This document shows positions 27,079 through 37,044 of a stretch of 64,000 nt of DNA, in pieces. The stretch is taken from contig NC_013081.1 in the NCBI RefSeq assembly GCF_000142805.1, positions 1,240,001-1,304,000 on the forward strand, written 5' to 3'. Every line of letters starts with the position of its first letter. The first letter of the stretch is position 1. This stretch comes from Lachancea thermotolerans CBS 6340 (Eukaryota; Ascomycota; Saccharomycetes; Saccharomycetales; Saccharomycetaceae). The translations under genes were made by a program, and so were the position numbers. The notes under the pieces are model-generated. The model ran no database searches. It worked only from the letters and a program-made list of their open reading frames with translations, and had not been told where the DNA came from.

Positions 27079-30000
27079 ATGAGCGGAACTGGGTTAAACT
27101 TGGCTTCTCTCAAGGACAAGGTTTCATCGAAACTGAAAGAGAACCAGAAGCAACCGAAGAACGGTAAGAAAGCTCCAAAAAAGCAGTCCAAACAGCGTGG
27201 GAAGGATGCTGAAAAGGGCACAAACAGCGCGGCTACTACTTCAAGCGACAAGCAGAGTACGCCCCAGGATGGTGCCGCGAAAGACAGCGCCGACGACGTA
27301 CTCCGCCGCGAGGCTTTAGCGCTCGGCGCTTCGGAGAAGGACCTGGAGCTAGTTGCTGGTCTGTCCGACGATGATAACGCCAGTGAGCAGGAGTTCGGCA
27401 ACGCCAAGCAGGACAATGACACCGCTTTCAACGACGAGTTTCATAAGTTTTTGAAGAGCGCTGGCATCGAAGGTGCGCCAGTTCCAGAGGACGTCGACGA
27501 CGCCGAGGTGGAGCAGGTTGAAGAAGAACAGGTCGAAGAAGAACAGGCCGAAGAAGATGAGGAAGAGAAAGAGGAAGAGAAAGAGGAAGAACAGAAAGAA
27601 GAGCAAATCAAGAAGCCCACCGCCAATGTTACCAAAGCTGCTCCCGCTGAACAAGAAGAGGACAAGGATGACGAAGTTCCACAGCTGAGCGACGACTTGT
27701 CCGAGAGTGAACAATCAGAGGTGGAGGATGCGGATGGCCCGTTTCTTAGTCAAGACTCCGAGCCTGAAACCGAGGAAAAAAAGGAAGACAAGAACCTAGT
27801 CTCTCAGACCCACATGGTCAGCTCGGATAAGCTGCTTTTGCCATCGGACGTTACCTGGTACCAGATCCCTCTTGACGCTGAAGCGTACCAAAAAAACGAT
27901 CCTTTGCCAGCAGACAAAGTTGACGCCCTTTTCCAGAGAGGCAAAGATGCATTGGAGGCAGACAACAGCTTATACTATGACGAGTTTACCAAGAACTCAT
28001 CGCAGAGAAAGTTTATGTCCCAGATCTTGTCGGATGGTACCCTTAACGATAAAATATCTGCATTGACGCTGCTCATCCAAGAGTCTCCACTGCACAACAC
28101 CAAATCGCTTGATACACTGGTTTCCTACTGTGACAAGAAAAGCAGAAATTCGGCGCTCCAGAGTCTGGGCGCCTTGAAGGATCTGTTGCTGAATGGCCTC
28201 TTGCCCGACAGAAAGCTCAGATACTTCAAAAACCAGAACCTCTCTATGATGCTGAACAAGAAGACTCTGGCACTTTTCTACTTCGAGGACTACTTGAAGA
28301 ACCTGTTCTTCAAGGTGTTGCAGGTCATGGAGAAGCTCTCTCACGACCCCATCATCTACGTGCGTATGCAGATCATAACGCACATATTCGACCTGCTGAC
28401 AGCCAAGCCAGAGCAGGAGTTCAACCTGCTGCGGCTGGGTGTCAACAAGCTGGGTGATATTGACAAGAAGGTCTCCTCCAAGACCTCGTTCCAACTGCTG
28501 AAACTGGAGCAGGCGCATCCCAACATGAAATCGGTCATCCTGGACGCTACGGTTGACGTCGCGCTGAGACCCAGCGCTGACTACCACACCACGTACTACG
28601 CTGTGCTCACGCTGAACCAGACAATTTTGAAGAGATCTGAGGAGGACGTCGCCAACCAGCTGATAAAGACGTACTTTACGCTTTTCGAGAAGTACCTGCT
28701 GGTAACAGACTCCTCGAACGTGGAGAAGGGCGACCACGCGCCCAAAAACAAGGACGCCTCGTACGAGAAAAAGAGAAAGAAGAACTTCAAGCGCGGTAAG
28801 AAGGGCGGGAAGTCGGTCCAGAACGACAAGTCCGAGAAGGACGTGATCGACGAGAAAAACTCCAAGCTTTTCTCAGCGATCATCACAGGCCTGAACCGCG
28901 CGCTGCCTTTCTCTAACATGCCCGCGACCGTGTACGAGACCCACCTCGACACGCTGTTCCAGATCACGCATTCCTCGAACTTCAACACCGCCGTGCAGGC
29001 GCTCGTGCTCATCCACCAGGTCACGGCGCGCGCCCAGCTCAACGGCGACAGATACTACCGTACGCTGTACGAGAGTTTGCTGGACGCGCGCCTGGTCACG
29101 TCCTCGAAACAGGGTATCTACTTGAACCTGCTATACAAGTCGCTGAAGAGCGACACCCACGTGGCGCGCGTCGAGGCGTTTGTGAAGAGAATCCTACAGG
29201 TGTGCACCAACTGGCTGAACGTGGGCGCGATCTCCGGTATGCTCTTCCTGCTGCTGCAGCTGGCCAAGACCGTGCCACAGATCAAGAACCTGCTGACCAA
29301 CACTCCCGCGGACGCCGAGTACGCCTCGGACGCGGAGGAAGGCGCCGAAGGCGCCGACGCCAGCGACGCGGCGTCCTACGACCCACGCAAGAGAGACCCC
29401 AAATTCGCAAACGCGGACCAGACCTCGCTGTGGGAGGTTGCCAGCTTCCTGGACCACTACCACCCTACGGTGCAGAGCTACGCTGCGGCGTTCGTGGAGG
29501 GCTCCGACGAGGTCACGAAGCCGGACCTGGGCCTCTACACCCTGGCACACTTCCTGGACCGCTTTGTGTACCGTAATGCCAAGCAGAAGCCCTCGACACG
29601 TGGTTCGTCGATTATGCAGCCCTTGGGCGGCGCACACACTGGCGCGCTAATTGTGCGCGCCTCAGACGCGCACGCGACGGGCGCCGACGAGGTGCCCGCC
29701 AACACACAGGACTGGCTTGCTAAGCGCGCCTCCGAGGTAACCCCAGACGAGCGCTTCTTCCACCAGTATTTTTCCACCAAGCAGACCGCTATCAAGCGCT
29801 CTGAGAACAGCAAGATCGGAGCCGCGGCGCGCGGCGCGTTCGACGAGGAAAGCGACCTGGACGAGGACGAGGTGTGGGACGCGCTGGTCAAGTCGCGGCC
29901 CGAGGTCGAGGACGACGGCGAGTCGGACATGTCGATGGACGATTTGTCGATGGGCGACATGTCGTCGTCGGACGACGAATCCGACGCCGAGGACGCAGCC

Positions 30001-30381
30001 GAGGACGCAGCCGAGGACTCCGACTCGGACGCCGCCGCCAAGCCCGCCGCCGCCGACTCGGACCCTGCTGCAGCGAGCAGCGACGACGACAATGCCGATG
30101 ACGTTTTCTACAGCTTCGCAGACGACAGCGCGCACGACGCGGCCAGCGGCAAGAAGCGCGCACGTGATGCAGACGACAGCGACGACAGCGCTGATGACGC
30201 GGCCCTGGCCGCAGCGTTTGACGGCGAGTCCGCTTCCGATTCTGACTCTGAATCCGGCCCGGATCAGACTGACGCGCGCGGCCCTGCGCAGCGCTTGTCA
30301 CGCAAGAAGCTCAAGAGCCTTCCCGTTTTCGCGTCCGCCTCTGACTACGCGCAGTACTTAGACTCGGACTCAGAACAATGA
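27079..30381 (+). CDS. MAK21: MAK21/NOC1, 60S ribosome biogenesis factor
   Basis: This 1100-residue nucleolar protein works with Noc2 in early pre-60S assembly (S. cerevisiae 1025). The N-terminus ([20 protein letters not shown]) is followed by a Glu-rich low-complexity block near 150-190. The helical CBF/Mak21 domain covers about 300-800, including [20 protein letters not shown] and [16 protein letters not shown]. The C-terminal 120 residues are a highly acidic Asp/Ala/Ser tract with short [10 protein letters not shown] repeats. The open frame runs back to a TTG at 27049, but the first ATG is at 27079, so I start there. Codon GC rises along the gene towards the GC-rich TEC1 region. RRPE and PAC boxes upstream fit the function. 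Confidence 0.96.
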   Translation: MSGTGLNLASLKDKVSSKLKENQKQPKNGKKAPKKQSKQRGKDAEKGTNSAATTSSDKQSTPQDGAAKDSADDVLRREALALGASEKDLELVAGLSDDDNASEQEFGNAKQDNDTAFNDEFHKFLKSAGIEGAPVPEDVDDAEVEQVEEEQVEEEQAEEDEEEKEEEKEEEQKEEQIKKPTANVTKAAPAEQEEDKDDEVPQLSDDLSESEQSEVEDADGPFLSQDSEPETEEKKEDKNLVSQTHMVSSDKLLLPSDVTWYQIPLDAEAYQKNDPLPADKVDALFQRGKDALEADNSLYYDEFTKNSSQRKFMSQILSDGTLNDKISALTLLIQESPLHNTKSLDTLVSYCDKKSRNSALQSLGALKDLLLNGLLPDRKLRYFKNQNLSMMLNKKTLALFYFEDYLKNLFFKVLQVMEKLSHDPIIYVRMQIITHIFDLLTAKPEQEFNLLRLGVNKLGDIDKKVSSKTSFQLLKLEQAHPNMKSVILDATVDVALRPSADYHTTYYAVLTLNQTILKRSEEDVANQLIKTYFTLFEKYLLVTDSSNVEKGDHAPKNKDASYEKKRKKNFKRGKKGGKSVQNDKSEKDVIDEKNSKLFSAIITGLNRALPFSNMPATVYETHLDTLFQITHSSNFNTAVQALVLIHQVTARAQLNGDRYYRTLYESLLDARLVTSSKQGIYLNLLYKSLKSDTHVARVEAFVKRILQVCTNWLNVGAISGMLFLLLQLAKTVPQIKNLLTNTPADAEYASDAEEGAEGADASDAASYDPRKRDPKFANADQTSLWEVASFLDHYHPTVQSYAAAFVEGSDEVTKPDLGLYTLAHFLDRFVYRNAKQKPSTRGSSIMQPLGGAHTGALIVRASDAHATGADEVPANTQDWLAKRASEVTPDERFFHQYFSTKQTAIKRSENSKIGAAARGAFDEESDLDEDEVWDALVKSRPEVEDDGESDMSMDDLSMGDMSSSDDESDAEDAAEDAAEDSDSDAAAKPAAADSDPAAASSDDDNADDVFYSFADDSAHDAASGKKRARDADDSDDSADDAALAAAFDGESASDSDSESGPDQTDARGPAQRLSRKKLKSLPVFASASDYAQYLDSDSEQ

Positions 30382-30963
30382 GACTTTTTCGCGCGCGCGT
30401 AGCGAGTTACTGCAGTAGCCAACGGCGACTGCCGGCCGCTCCTCTGTTTCGATGCGCCTGTGTCGCATGTGTATAGTAGTTTTATGTAGCAGCCAATGAA
30501 GGCACGCACAAAGCGTGCGCATTCCGTAACCGTACAATGGGAACGTCCAGAATATGTTTCAGGTGGCGTAAATCTGAAACGCGAAACCATTTGGGGCGGC
30601 GCGATCGGAAACTGAAACACGCTCGTTTGGCGAGGCACGTTGCGCACGGGCCGCCTTCACGCTCGGTTACATAAGCGAGCGTGAGCGCAGGCGCGCGAGG
30701 GTGACCGGGTCGCAGATGGGACGCGTGAACTTTACTGGAGTCGGCGTTTTCAGGCTTACAGGGCATCGCGCACCCGAATCTCGAACGGTCCGTGAGCGGG
30801 CAAGCGCAGCACAGGCCACAACTATTGCGTGGGGTTCCTACCAAGTACATATACAGAGAAATATCGCCAACCTTGCCGCACAGCACGAAAGATAAAGGGG
30901 CCAGCAACTCGAACGTCGGCTGTACAGGCGCTGATTTGGTAAGCTTGTCAGACTCCGACCCCC
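30382..30963 (+). promoter_or_regulatory. TEC1 promoter with Ste12 and Tec1 sites
   Basis: The MAK21-TEC1 spacer has three pheromone-response-type elements: TGTTTCA (reverse TGAAACA) at 30555-30561, TGAAACG at 30575-30581, and TGAAACA at 30613-30619. CATTCC at 30520-30525 matches the TEA-domain (Tec1) site. All lie 345-445 bases before the TEC1 ATG. In S. cerevisiae TEC1 is itself a target of Ste12 and Tec1, so feedback control is a sound inference from the sites. Confidence 0.65.
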
Positions 30964-32574
30964 ATGAATCCGGACCCGAATTTTGGGCCCCCGGCCGGCG
31001 CCGGCGGCGGCAATCACAACAGCAACAACAACAGCAACAGCAACAGCGCCGGCGGCAGCGCCGGCGCGGTCAACACTCGCATCTTCGACGTCTACGCGGG
31101 CGACGCCAGCATGCCTCCGCACATGATGGACGTGCTAGCGTGCGACGCGGTCGCCGGGGGCGCGGCGACCGCGGGCGCGGGCGTGGGTGGCCTCGTGCTC
31201 GATGACGAGGAGGACACCGATAGCGCGGACGAGTACGAGTACGAGCGGCGGGGCGCGCGCCGCGGCCTCGGCGCGGCAGGCCGCGCCGGCCCCGTGCCGC
31301 TGATCAACACCGGTCGCGGCCAGATCCAGGTCGACGTGCCGAGCGACCCCGCGGCCGCCGCGCGTCACGTGCACAACCGCCCCGCGCGCCTGGACCTCGC
31401 GCCGCGTGACTTCGCGGAACAGCCCCTGCCGCATGCGCAGCCGCAGCAACTGCCACAGCCGCTGCCGCATGCGCAGCTGCCGCTCCAGGCCACGCAGCCC
31501 CCGCTGACCAATACCGACATCTGGTCCGTGCCCGTGGAGAACGCGTTCCTGGCCGCGCTGCGCATCATCCTCAAGAAGGGCACCGCCAAGATCAAGCTCA
31601 AGGACCGCAACTACGGCCGCAACGAGCTTATCTCCCTCTTCATCCACCACCGCGTCGGCGAGTACCGCGCCAAGAAGCAGATCTCGTCCCACATCCAAGT
31701 CTGGAAAAAGTCAATCCTCAACAAGCTGCAGAACGGCTCGCAGATCACCGACTACGAGCGCGAGCTGCTCGACCTCATCGAGCACGGCCCTCCCCAGACC
31801 CCCGAGAACGAGCGCGCCTTCCACGCCGTCTTCTCAGAGATCCTGGACGGCCCGCTCGCGGCCAGCCGCCACAGCTCCTCGGTCTCCACCTCCTCCTCGG
31901 CTTCGCCCTCCAACATTCCGATGCCCCTGCACGACGCCATGATCTCACCACACGGCGCACCAGCGCATGGCGCGGGTTCTGCGCTCATGGCGGGCGCGCC
32001 ACCCGCGGGAGCGCTCCCGCACGGGATCCCACACATAACCATGTACGACCCACGCATCCCCTCCGCCGCCATCATGTCTGCGCCACCAGCCTACTTCCCG
32101 TGCACCGGCGCCGGCCCGGGCCTGGCGCAGTTGCCCGGCTCGCTACCCGGCTCGGCCGCCACGGAGCCGCTGACCCCGCTGGAATACGCGCGCAGGGTCT
32201 ACGGCAAGCTGCGCTCCTTCAAGTGCGTGCCGGTCAACATGCACGACTACACGTACCCGTACACGGACGCGCCCAGCGCGCCTCTCGTGCACAGCGACCA
32301 GCAGACGCTGCAGGCCGCCCAGGAGGTGGCGGCGCAGCAGCGGCGGCTAATCCAAAACTTATATTCTTCGCAACACATATACGGGCCGGTCCCGGCGCCG
32401 GACTTCGGAGCGGAGCAGCCGGAGTACTCGGGCTACGACCGCCACTCGTTTGTGCCGCCTAACGCCGCGCAGCCGCCGGAGCAGCCGCTGCGCCGGCGGT
32501 CGATGAGCCGCGAGGACACGCCGCAAGACGAGGGCGCAGGGCCAGGCGCGCAGAACCCTACAGACGAGAGCTGA
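30964..32574 (+). CDS. TEC1: TEC1, TEA/ATTS-domain transcription factor
   Basis: This 536-residue protein partners with Ste12 in filamentous growth and biofilm or mating programmes (S. cerevisiae 486). The TEA DNA-binding domain lies near residues 186-255, with DIWSVPVENAFLAALRIILK in helix 1 and the recognition region RNELISLFIHHRVGEYRAKKQISSHIQVWKK split over helices 2 and 3. The N-terminus is low complexity (Gly/Asn/Ser, then Ala/Gly), followed by a Gln/Pro/His repeat PLPHAQ. The C-terminal half carries Ser- and Pro-rich activation-like sequence and a conserved RVYGKLRSFKCVPVNMHDY patch. The gene is extremely GC-rich: 51 of the 60 bases at 31141-31200 are G or C. It matches the YBR083W position. 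Confidence 0.93.
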   Translation: MNPDPNFGPPAGAGGGNHNSNNNSNSNSAGGSAGAVNTRIFDVYAGDASMPPHMMDVLACDAVAGGAATAGAGVGGLVLDDEEDTDSADEYEYERRGARRGLGAAGRAGPVPLINTGRGQIQVDVPSDPAAAARHVHNRPARLDLAPRDFAEQPLPHAQPQQLPQPLPHAQLPLQATQPPLTNTDIWSVPVENAFLAALRIILKKGTAKIKLKDRNYGRNELISLFIHHRVGEYRAKKQISSHIQVWKKSILNKLQNGSQITDYERELLDLIEHGPPQTPENERAFHAVFSEILDGPLAASRHSSSVSTSSSASPSNIPMPLHDAMISPHGAPAHGAGSALMAGAPPAGALPHGIPHITMYDPRIPSAAIMSAPPAYFPCTGAGPGLAQLPGSLPGSAATEPLTPLEYARRVYGKLRSFKCVPVNMHDYTYPYTDAPSAPLVHSDQQTLQAAQEVAAQQRRLIQNLYSSQHIYGPVPAPDFGAEQPEYSGYDRHSFVPPNAAQPPEQPLRRRSMSREDTPQDEGAGPGAQNPTDES

Positions 32575-32925
32575 GGCGCGGAACGGGCGTTATTGTATAC
32601 GTATTTATAGACACGACCTGATGTTTTTAGCCGCAAGCCGCGTGGCGGGCACGTGACGTGGCGCATAGCCGCCGAGCCCGCGCGCGGCGAACATGTACCG
32701 AAGTTTTTTGAGATTAGCGAGATAGGTCACGTGGGGAGGAGGCAGCACGTGGCGTCGCACAGTCACGTGCGCGCCGACAAAACTTTTCCAGCTGGACCGC
32801 GCTCCGCGCCAGCCCGAGTCAGAGCCCAGCTCTGCGTTAAGAACAGAACCGCGGCCCGCGCTACCCCAGCCTAAGTCCGCGCGCCCCTCCAGCCATCAAC
32901 GGTACCTGCTCCTGCTCTCTGTCCG
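32575..32925 (+). promoter_or_regulatory. MIS1 promoter with four CACGTG boxes
   Basis: Four CACGTG palindromes lie within 120 bases at 32650, 32728, 32746 and 32764, three of them followed or preceded by the T or A favoured by Cbf1. MIS1 makes one-carbon folates needed for methionine, and Cbf1-Met4-Met28 act through TCACGTG in yeast sulphur metabolism. Control by that system is therefore plausible, but is inference. Confidence 0.6.
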
Positions 32926-35838
32926 ATGTTCTCCCGTGCCCTCAGCAGAACGCCTCTCAGGCGCTTCTACCTCCCCACGCAGCAGGCCGTCACGCGCGTG
33001 CCGCGCGCGTCGCCAATGCTGTACCACACGCTTTCCGGCACCAAGGTCGCCAAGAGTATTCGCGACGAGGCGCTCCGCGAGATCGAGCAGATCAAGGCGC
33101 GCGTGCCTGCGTTCGCGCCCATGCTCAAAATCTTCCAGGTCGGCGCTAGACCAGACTCCAACGCGTACGTCCGGATGAAGCTCAAGGCCTCCAAGGAGAG
33201 CGGCGTCGCGTGCGACGTCGAAAAGCTGCCCGAGGACATCTCCGAGGTAGAGCTGCTCAACAAGATCGACCAGGTCAACAAGGACGACTCGGTGCACGGC
33301 GTGCTCATCCAGCTGCCGCTGCCCAAACACCTCGACGAGACGAAGATCACCAACTCGGTGCTCTACTCCAAGGACGTTGACGGCTTCCACCGCTACAACG
33401 CGGGCGAGCTGTCCAAGAAGGGCGGCGAACCCAAGTTCATTCCGTGTACGCCCAACGGCTGCATCAGGCTGCTGCAGGAGGCCGGCGTCGACCTGAAGGG
33501 CAAGAACGCCGTCGTCCTGGGCCGCTCCGACATCGTCGGCACTCCAGTTTCCTCGCTGCTGAAGAACCTGGACGCGACCGTCACTGTGTGCCACAGCCGC
33601 ACGGCCGATCTGCCAGGCATCCTGTCCAAGGCCGACGTCGTGGTTGCGGCTTGCGGAAAAGCCAACTACGTGAAGGGCGAGTGGCTCAAGGACGGCGCGG
33701 TTGTCATTGACGTGGGCATCAACTACATCCCAGACGCCTCCAAAAAGTCCGGCCAAAGGCTTGTGGGCGACGTTGACTTCGAGTCTGCCAAGCACAAGGC
33801 CTCCTACATCACGCCTGTGCCCGGTGGTGTTGGCCCCATGACCGTTGCCATGCTTGTCCAAAACGTCCTGCTTGCCGCCAAGAGACAGCTCTCAGAGGGC
33901 AACAAGCTGCCCAAGATCACCCCGCTTCCCATCAAGCTTCTGAACCCGGTCCCCTCCGACATTGATATCTCGAGAGCCCAGGTTCCTAAGAAGATCGACG
34001 TTGTCGCCGAAGAGCTGGGCATCCAACCCAATGAGGTCGAGTTGTTCGGCCACTACAAGGCCAAGATCTCTCCTGGTGTTTTGAAAAGACTTGAGTCCAA
34101 CAAAAATGGAAAGTTCGTACTGGTTGCCGGTATCACCCCAACTCCATTGGGTGAGGGAAAATCAACCACTACTATGGGTCTTGTCCAGGCTCTGACCGCG
34201 CATCTTGGCAAGCCTTCGATCGCTAACGTCCGCCAACCATCTATGGGCCCAACTTTCGGCGTGAAGGGAGGCGCTGCTGGCGGTGGCTACGCGCAAGTCA
34301 TTCCAATGGACGAGTTCAACTTGCACTTGACTGGTGACATCCACGCAATTTCCGCCGCCAACAACTTACTTGCGGCGGCCATTGACACCCGTATGTTCCA
34401 TGAGTCCACGCAAAAGAAGGATGCCACTTTCTACAACAGGCTAGTTCCTAAAAAGAAGGGAAAGCGCGTCTTTACGAAGTCCATGGTCAAAAGACTAGAA
34501 AAGTTGGGTATTTCCAAGACAAATCCTGACGATTTGACTCCAGAAGAGATCAAGCGCTTCGCGCGGCTCGACATTGACCCTGAGACCATTACAATCAAGA
34601 GAGTCGTGGACGTCAACGACCGTATGCTACGTCAAATTACAATTGGTCAAGCCCCAACTGAAAAGGGCTTTACGAGATCTACTGGATTTGACATCACTGT
34701 TGCTTCGGAACTAATGGCTATCTTGGCCCTGTCGAGAGACTTGAAAGACATGAGACAAAGAGTTGGACGCATCGTTATCGGCGCTAACCGCGACGGTGAG
34801 CCTGTGACCGCTGAAGACGTTGGGTGTGCCGGCGCCATCACGGCGCTACTGAAGGACGCTATCAAGCCTAACTTGATGCAAACTTTGGAGGGTACCCCAG
34901 TTCTTGTCCATGCAGGTCCTTTTGCCAACATTTCTATCGGAGCTTCCTCTGTCATTGCTGACAGAGTCGCTTTGAAACTGGTTGGTAAGCCCAAAGCTTT
35001 GGAGGAAAGTGCTGAAACTGGTTACGTCGTTACCGAAGCAGGTTTCGACTTTACTATGGGCGGAGAACGTTTCTTCAATATTAAGTGCCGTTCCTCTGGT
35101 TTGACCCCTAACGCTGTTGTCCTCGTTGCTACTGTTAGAGCCCTAAAGCTACACGGCGGAGCACCTGACGTGAAGCCCGGTCAGTCCTTGCCCTCTGAAT
35201 ACACTGAGGAGAATGTGGACCTCGTCACTAAGGGAGCAGCCAACTTGTGCAAGCAGATCGCTAACGCCAAGCAATTCGGCGTGCCAGTGCTTGTGGCTAT
35301 CAACAAATTCGAGACGGACACTGAGGCGGAGATTGAGGCTATAAGAAAGGCTGCTAAGGAAGCTGGCGCCTTCGATGCTGTCGCTACCAACCACTGGGCC
35401 GAAGGTGGAAAGGGATCCATCGACCTGGCGCATGCCGTGGTTAAGGCTACTGAGCAACCTACAAACTTCAAGTTCCTGTACGACGTTGACCAGTCTGTTG
35501 AGGAGAAACTCACCGCCATTGTGCAAAAAATGTACGGTGGCGCCAAGATTGATATACTTCCCGAGGCGCAAAGGAAAATCGACATGTACAAGCAACAAGG
35601 ATTCGGCAACCTGCCAATTTGTATTGCAAAGACCCAGTACTCTTTGTCCCATGACGCCTCTTTGAAGAACGTTCCTACTGGCTTCACTTTCCCAATTCGG
35701 GATGTTAGAGCTTCGATTGGTGCTGGCTACCTGTATGCATTGGCCGCTGAGATTCAGACAATTCCAGGCCTTTCTACTTTCGCTGGTTACATGAACGTCG
35801 AAGTTAACGAAGACGGCGAGATTGACGGTCTATTCTGA
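32926..35838 (+). CDS. MIS1: MIS1-type C1-tetrahydrofolate synthase, mitochondrial
   Basis: This 970-residue trifunctional enzyme interconverts one-carbon folates (S. cerevisiae Mis1 975). A basic, Arg/Ser-rich leader of about 35 residues (MFSRALSRTPLRRFYLPTQQ) looks like a mitochondrial presequence. The methylene-THF dehydrogenase/cyclohydrolase domain covers about 35-340, with LQVGARPDSNAYVRMK-type substrate residues and the NADP loop VVLGRSDIVGTPVSSLL. The formate-THF ligase domain covers about 350-970, with the P-loop TPTPLGEGKSTTTMG near 404. The leader separates it from cytosolic ADE3. Codon use changes within the gene: the first third is GC-rich, the rest is not, with the switch near the domain boundary at about 33.9-34.1 kb. 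Confidence 0.97.
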   Translation: MFSRALSRTPLRRFYLPTQQAVTRVPRASPMLYHTLSGTKVAKSIRDEALREIEQIKARVPAFAPMLKIFQVGARPDSNAYVRMKLKASKESGVACDVEKLPEDISEVELLNKIDQVNKDDSVHGVLIQLPLPKHLDETKITNSVLYSKDVDGFHRYNAGELSKKGGEPKFIPCTPNGCIRLLQEAGVDLKGKNAVVLGRSDIVGTPVSSLLKNLDATVTVCHSRTADLPGILSKADVVVAACGKANYVKGEWLKDGAVVIDVGINYIPDASKKSGQRLVGDVDFESAKHKASYITPVPGGVGPMTVAMLVQNVLLAAKRQLSEGNKLPKITPLPIKLLNPVPSDIDISRAQVPKKIDVVAEELGIQPNEVELFGHYKAKISPGVLKRLESNKNGKFVLVAGITPTPLGEGKSTTTMGLVQALTAHLGKPSIANVRQPSMGPTFGVKGGAAGGGYAQVIPMDEFNLHLTGDIHAISAANNLLAAAIDTRMFHESTQKKDATFYNRLVPKKKGKRVFTKSMVKRLEKLGISKTNPDDLTPEEIKRFARLDIDPETITIKRVVDVNDRMLRQITIGQAPTEKGFTRSTGFDITVASELMAILALSRDLKDMRQRVGRIVIGANRDGEPVTAEDVGCAGAITALLKDAIKPNLMQTLEGTPVLVHAGPFANISIGASSVIADRVALKLVGKPKALEESAETGYVVTEAGFDFTMGGERFFNIKCRSSGLTPNAVVLVATVRALKLHGGAPDVKPGQSLPSEYTEENVDLVTKGAANLCKQIANAKQFGVPVLVAINKFETDTEAEIEAIRKAAKEAGAFDAVATNHWAEGGKGSIDLAHAVVKATEQPTNFKFLYDVDQSVEEKLTAIVQKMYGGAKIDILPEAQRKIDMYKQQGFGNLPICIAKTQYSLSHDASLKNVPTGFTFPIRDVRASIGAGYLYALAAEIQTIPGLSTFAGYMNVEVNEDGEIDGLF

Positions 35839-35977
35839 AACTTCATAGTTTGTTAATTAATTTTCTAGATAGAGAATATTCGATGTGTTTTAAATTCCTT
35901 ACATTGCCTAGGTTTCCCACCGTTAAAAAGTCGAACAATACAATCTGCACCAAGCAACTTTAGGCACCCGCAGCGGT

Positions 35978-36196
35978 ATGGTGACAAGCCCAGAAGAATG
36001 GGTTCTCAAAGGGAAGGGTGCCTTTGACGTTAAGAACGGAGGTGAAGAATGTTTGAAAGGAGTTATCGAAAGGCATGTACTGTTCCCTGCCATACGGAAG
36101 GCTCAGTTTGAAATGGGAAGTGCGGAGTACATACCTTTGTTTCACGATGGGATCAAAGAACAAGCGTTGAAAGAACTCGAGAATGCTGCTACTTAA
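35978..36196 (+). CDS. Small hypothetical protein, 72 residues
   Basis: An ATG-initiated frame follows MIS1 by 139 bases on the same strand. The product, starting MVTSPEEWVLKGKGAFD, is soluble, charged and of balanced composition, with a helical-looking C-terminal half (GIKEQALKELENAAT). It is not low complexity, which favours a real protein. I do not recognise it, and S. cerevisiae has no annotated gene at this place that I know of. An overlapping antisense frame of 84 codons also exists. It could be a lineage-specific gene or the remains of one. Confidence 0.42.
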   Translation: MVTSPEEWVLKGKGAFDVKNGGEECLKGVIERHVLFPAIRKAQFEMGSAEYIPLFHDGIKEQALKELENAAT

Positions 36197-37044
36197 CGGC
36201 AATTTCTTTGGCATCTGTGTCCAGCGGATGAGTATCCGCCTAGCAGAAATGGATCAAAACGGAGGCGCTCGCTGTTAGGCAGGAGCTGAGCATTGCAAAT
36301 TGGACACACAGGCAGGCATGTCCCGTAAGAGCCGGCCTGTCTATTCATAATAGCGGCCGGCCCGTGAACGCCGTACCAAATCGGTTAACCGCTACAAGCC
36401 GGCAATGTTGGGGGGGCTTGTATGGCCCCAGCACGGCTGGTAAGTGCTACGGGCGACAACACTCGCAGATGTGTTGAGGAGATATGAATTATTACATTGT
36501 TAAGGTGAGCGGGCGAGAGGAGCCCAATATCGAAGGCCTTGGTGTAGGGATTTCGAAGTGTCTTTTGAAAGCTATGATTGAGGATCTTAACGAACAGGCT
36601 CGTTGGCCCTAGCGTGGCCGATGCCGGTGAGAGTACATGTGTTATTGCGGTGCGCGCTTCATGCGTCAAGGCCCAAGAAAGCTGACCGTATTTGGTAGAC
36701 TTTTGATGGCCTTGGTGATCGCGATAAATGCTGTCTTGGCTGTTTCCAGCGACAACTTTCACCCGCAATCACGCTTTACAATTTGGCGAGCACCCACATA
36801 CTTGAGGTGCAGCTAAGACCACGCTTGGCAGTCTGCCTAAGTCATGCTGCAGCAGCGGGCGCTCCCGAGGTGGTCAACCTTTTGAGTGTGTATAAGGACT
36901 AATAACAATACCTTGATAATTAGAGAAAAACCAACGGAGGTTTATACTACATAGGGCGGGTACATTGAAAAACGTGGAGAAACGCTTATGACAGAAAATG
37001 ATAAAAGTTAGAATTCTTGGGGAAAGTTAGTTTTCCGCTGCTAT
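36197..37044. other. Hairpin-rich spacer between the 72-residue ORF and RPL19
   Basis: This holds three inverted repeats. GCGGAT/ATCCGC (36224-36239) has a 4-base loop. GCCGGCC/GGCCGGC (36331-36361) has an inner CTATT/AATAG stem. CGGTTAACCG (36382-36391) is a perfect palindrome. A 42-codon ATG frame lies at 36484-36612. The right end is AT-rich and must contain the RPL19 3' UTR. A 127-codon minus frame at 36385-36768 looks like noise. Confidence 0.5.
36484..36612 (+). CDS. Possible 42-residue micro-ORF
   Basis: The frame starts MNYYIVKVSGREEPNIEG and ends in LNEQARWP before TAG. Its composition is protein-like, with a possible helix (SKCLLKAMIEDLNEQ). A TGA stands three codons before the ATG, so the frame cannot extend upstream without splicing. 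I do not recognise it, and the length alone gives little support. Confidence 0.22.
   Translation: MNYYIVKVSGREEPNIEGLGVGISKCLLKAMIEDLNEQARWP

Noticed and set aside
27997-28737. 246-codon antisense frame inside MAK21
   Set aside because: It is a shadow of the MAK21 coding sequence; the sense frame is clearly conserved.
36385-36768. 127-codon minus-strand frame near RPL19
   Set aside because: Random-looking composition, and it overlaps the hairpins and the better-looking + strand micro-ORF.
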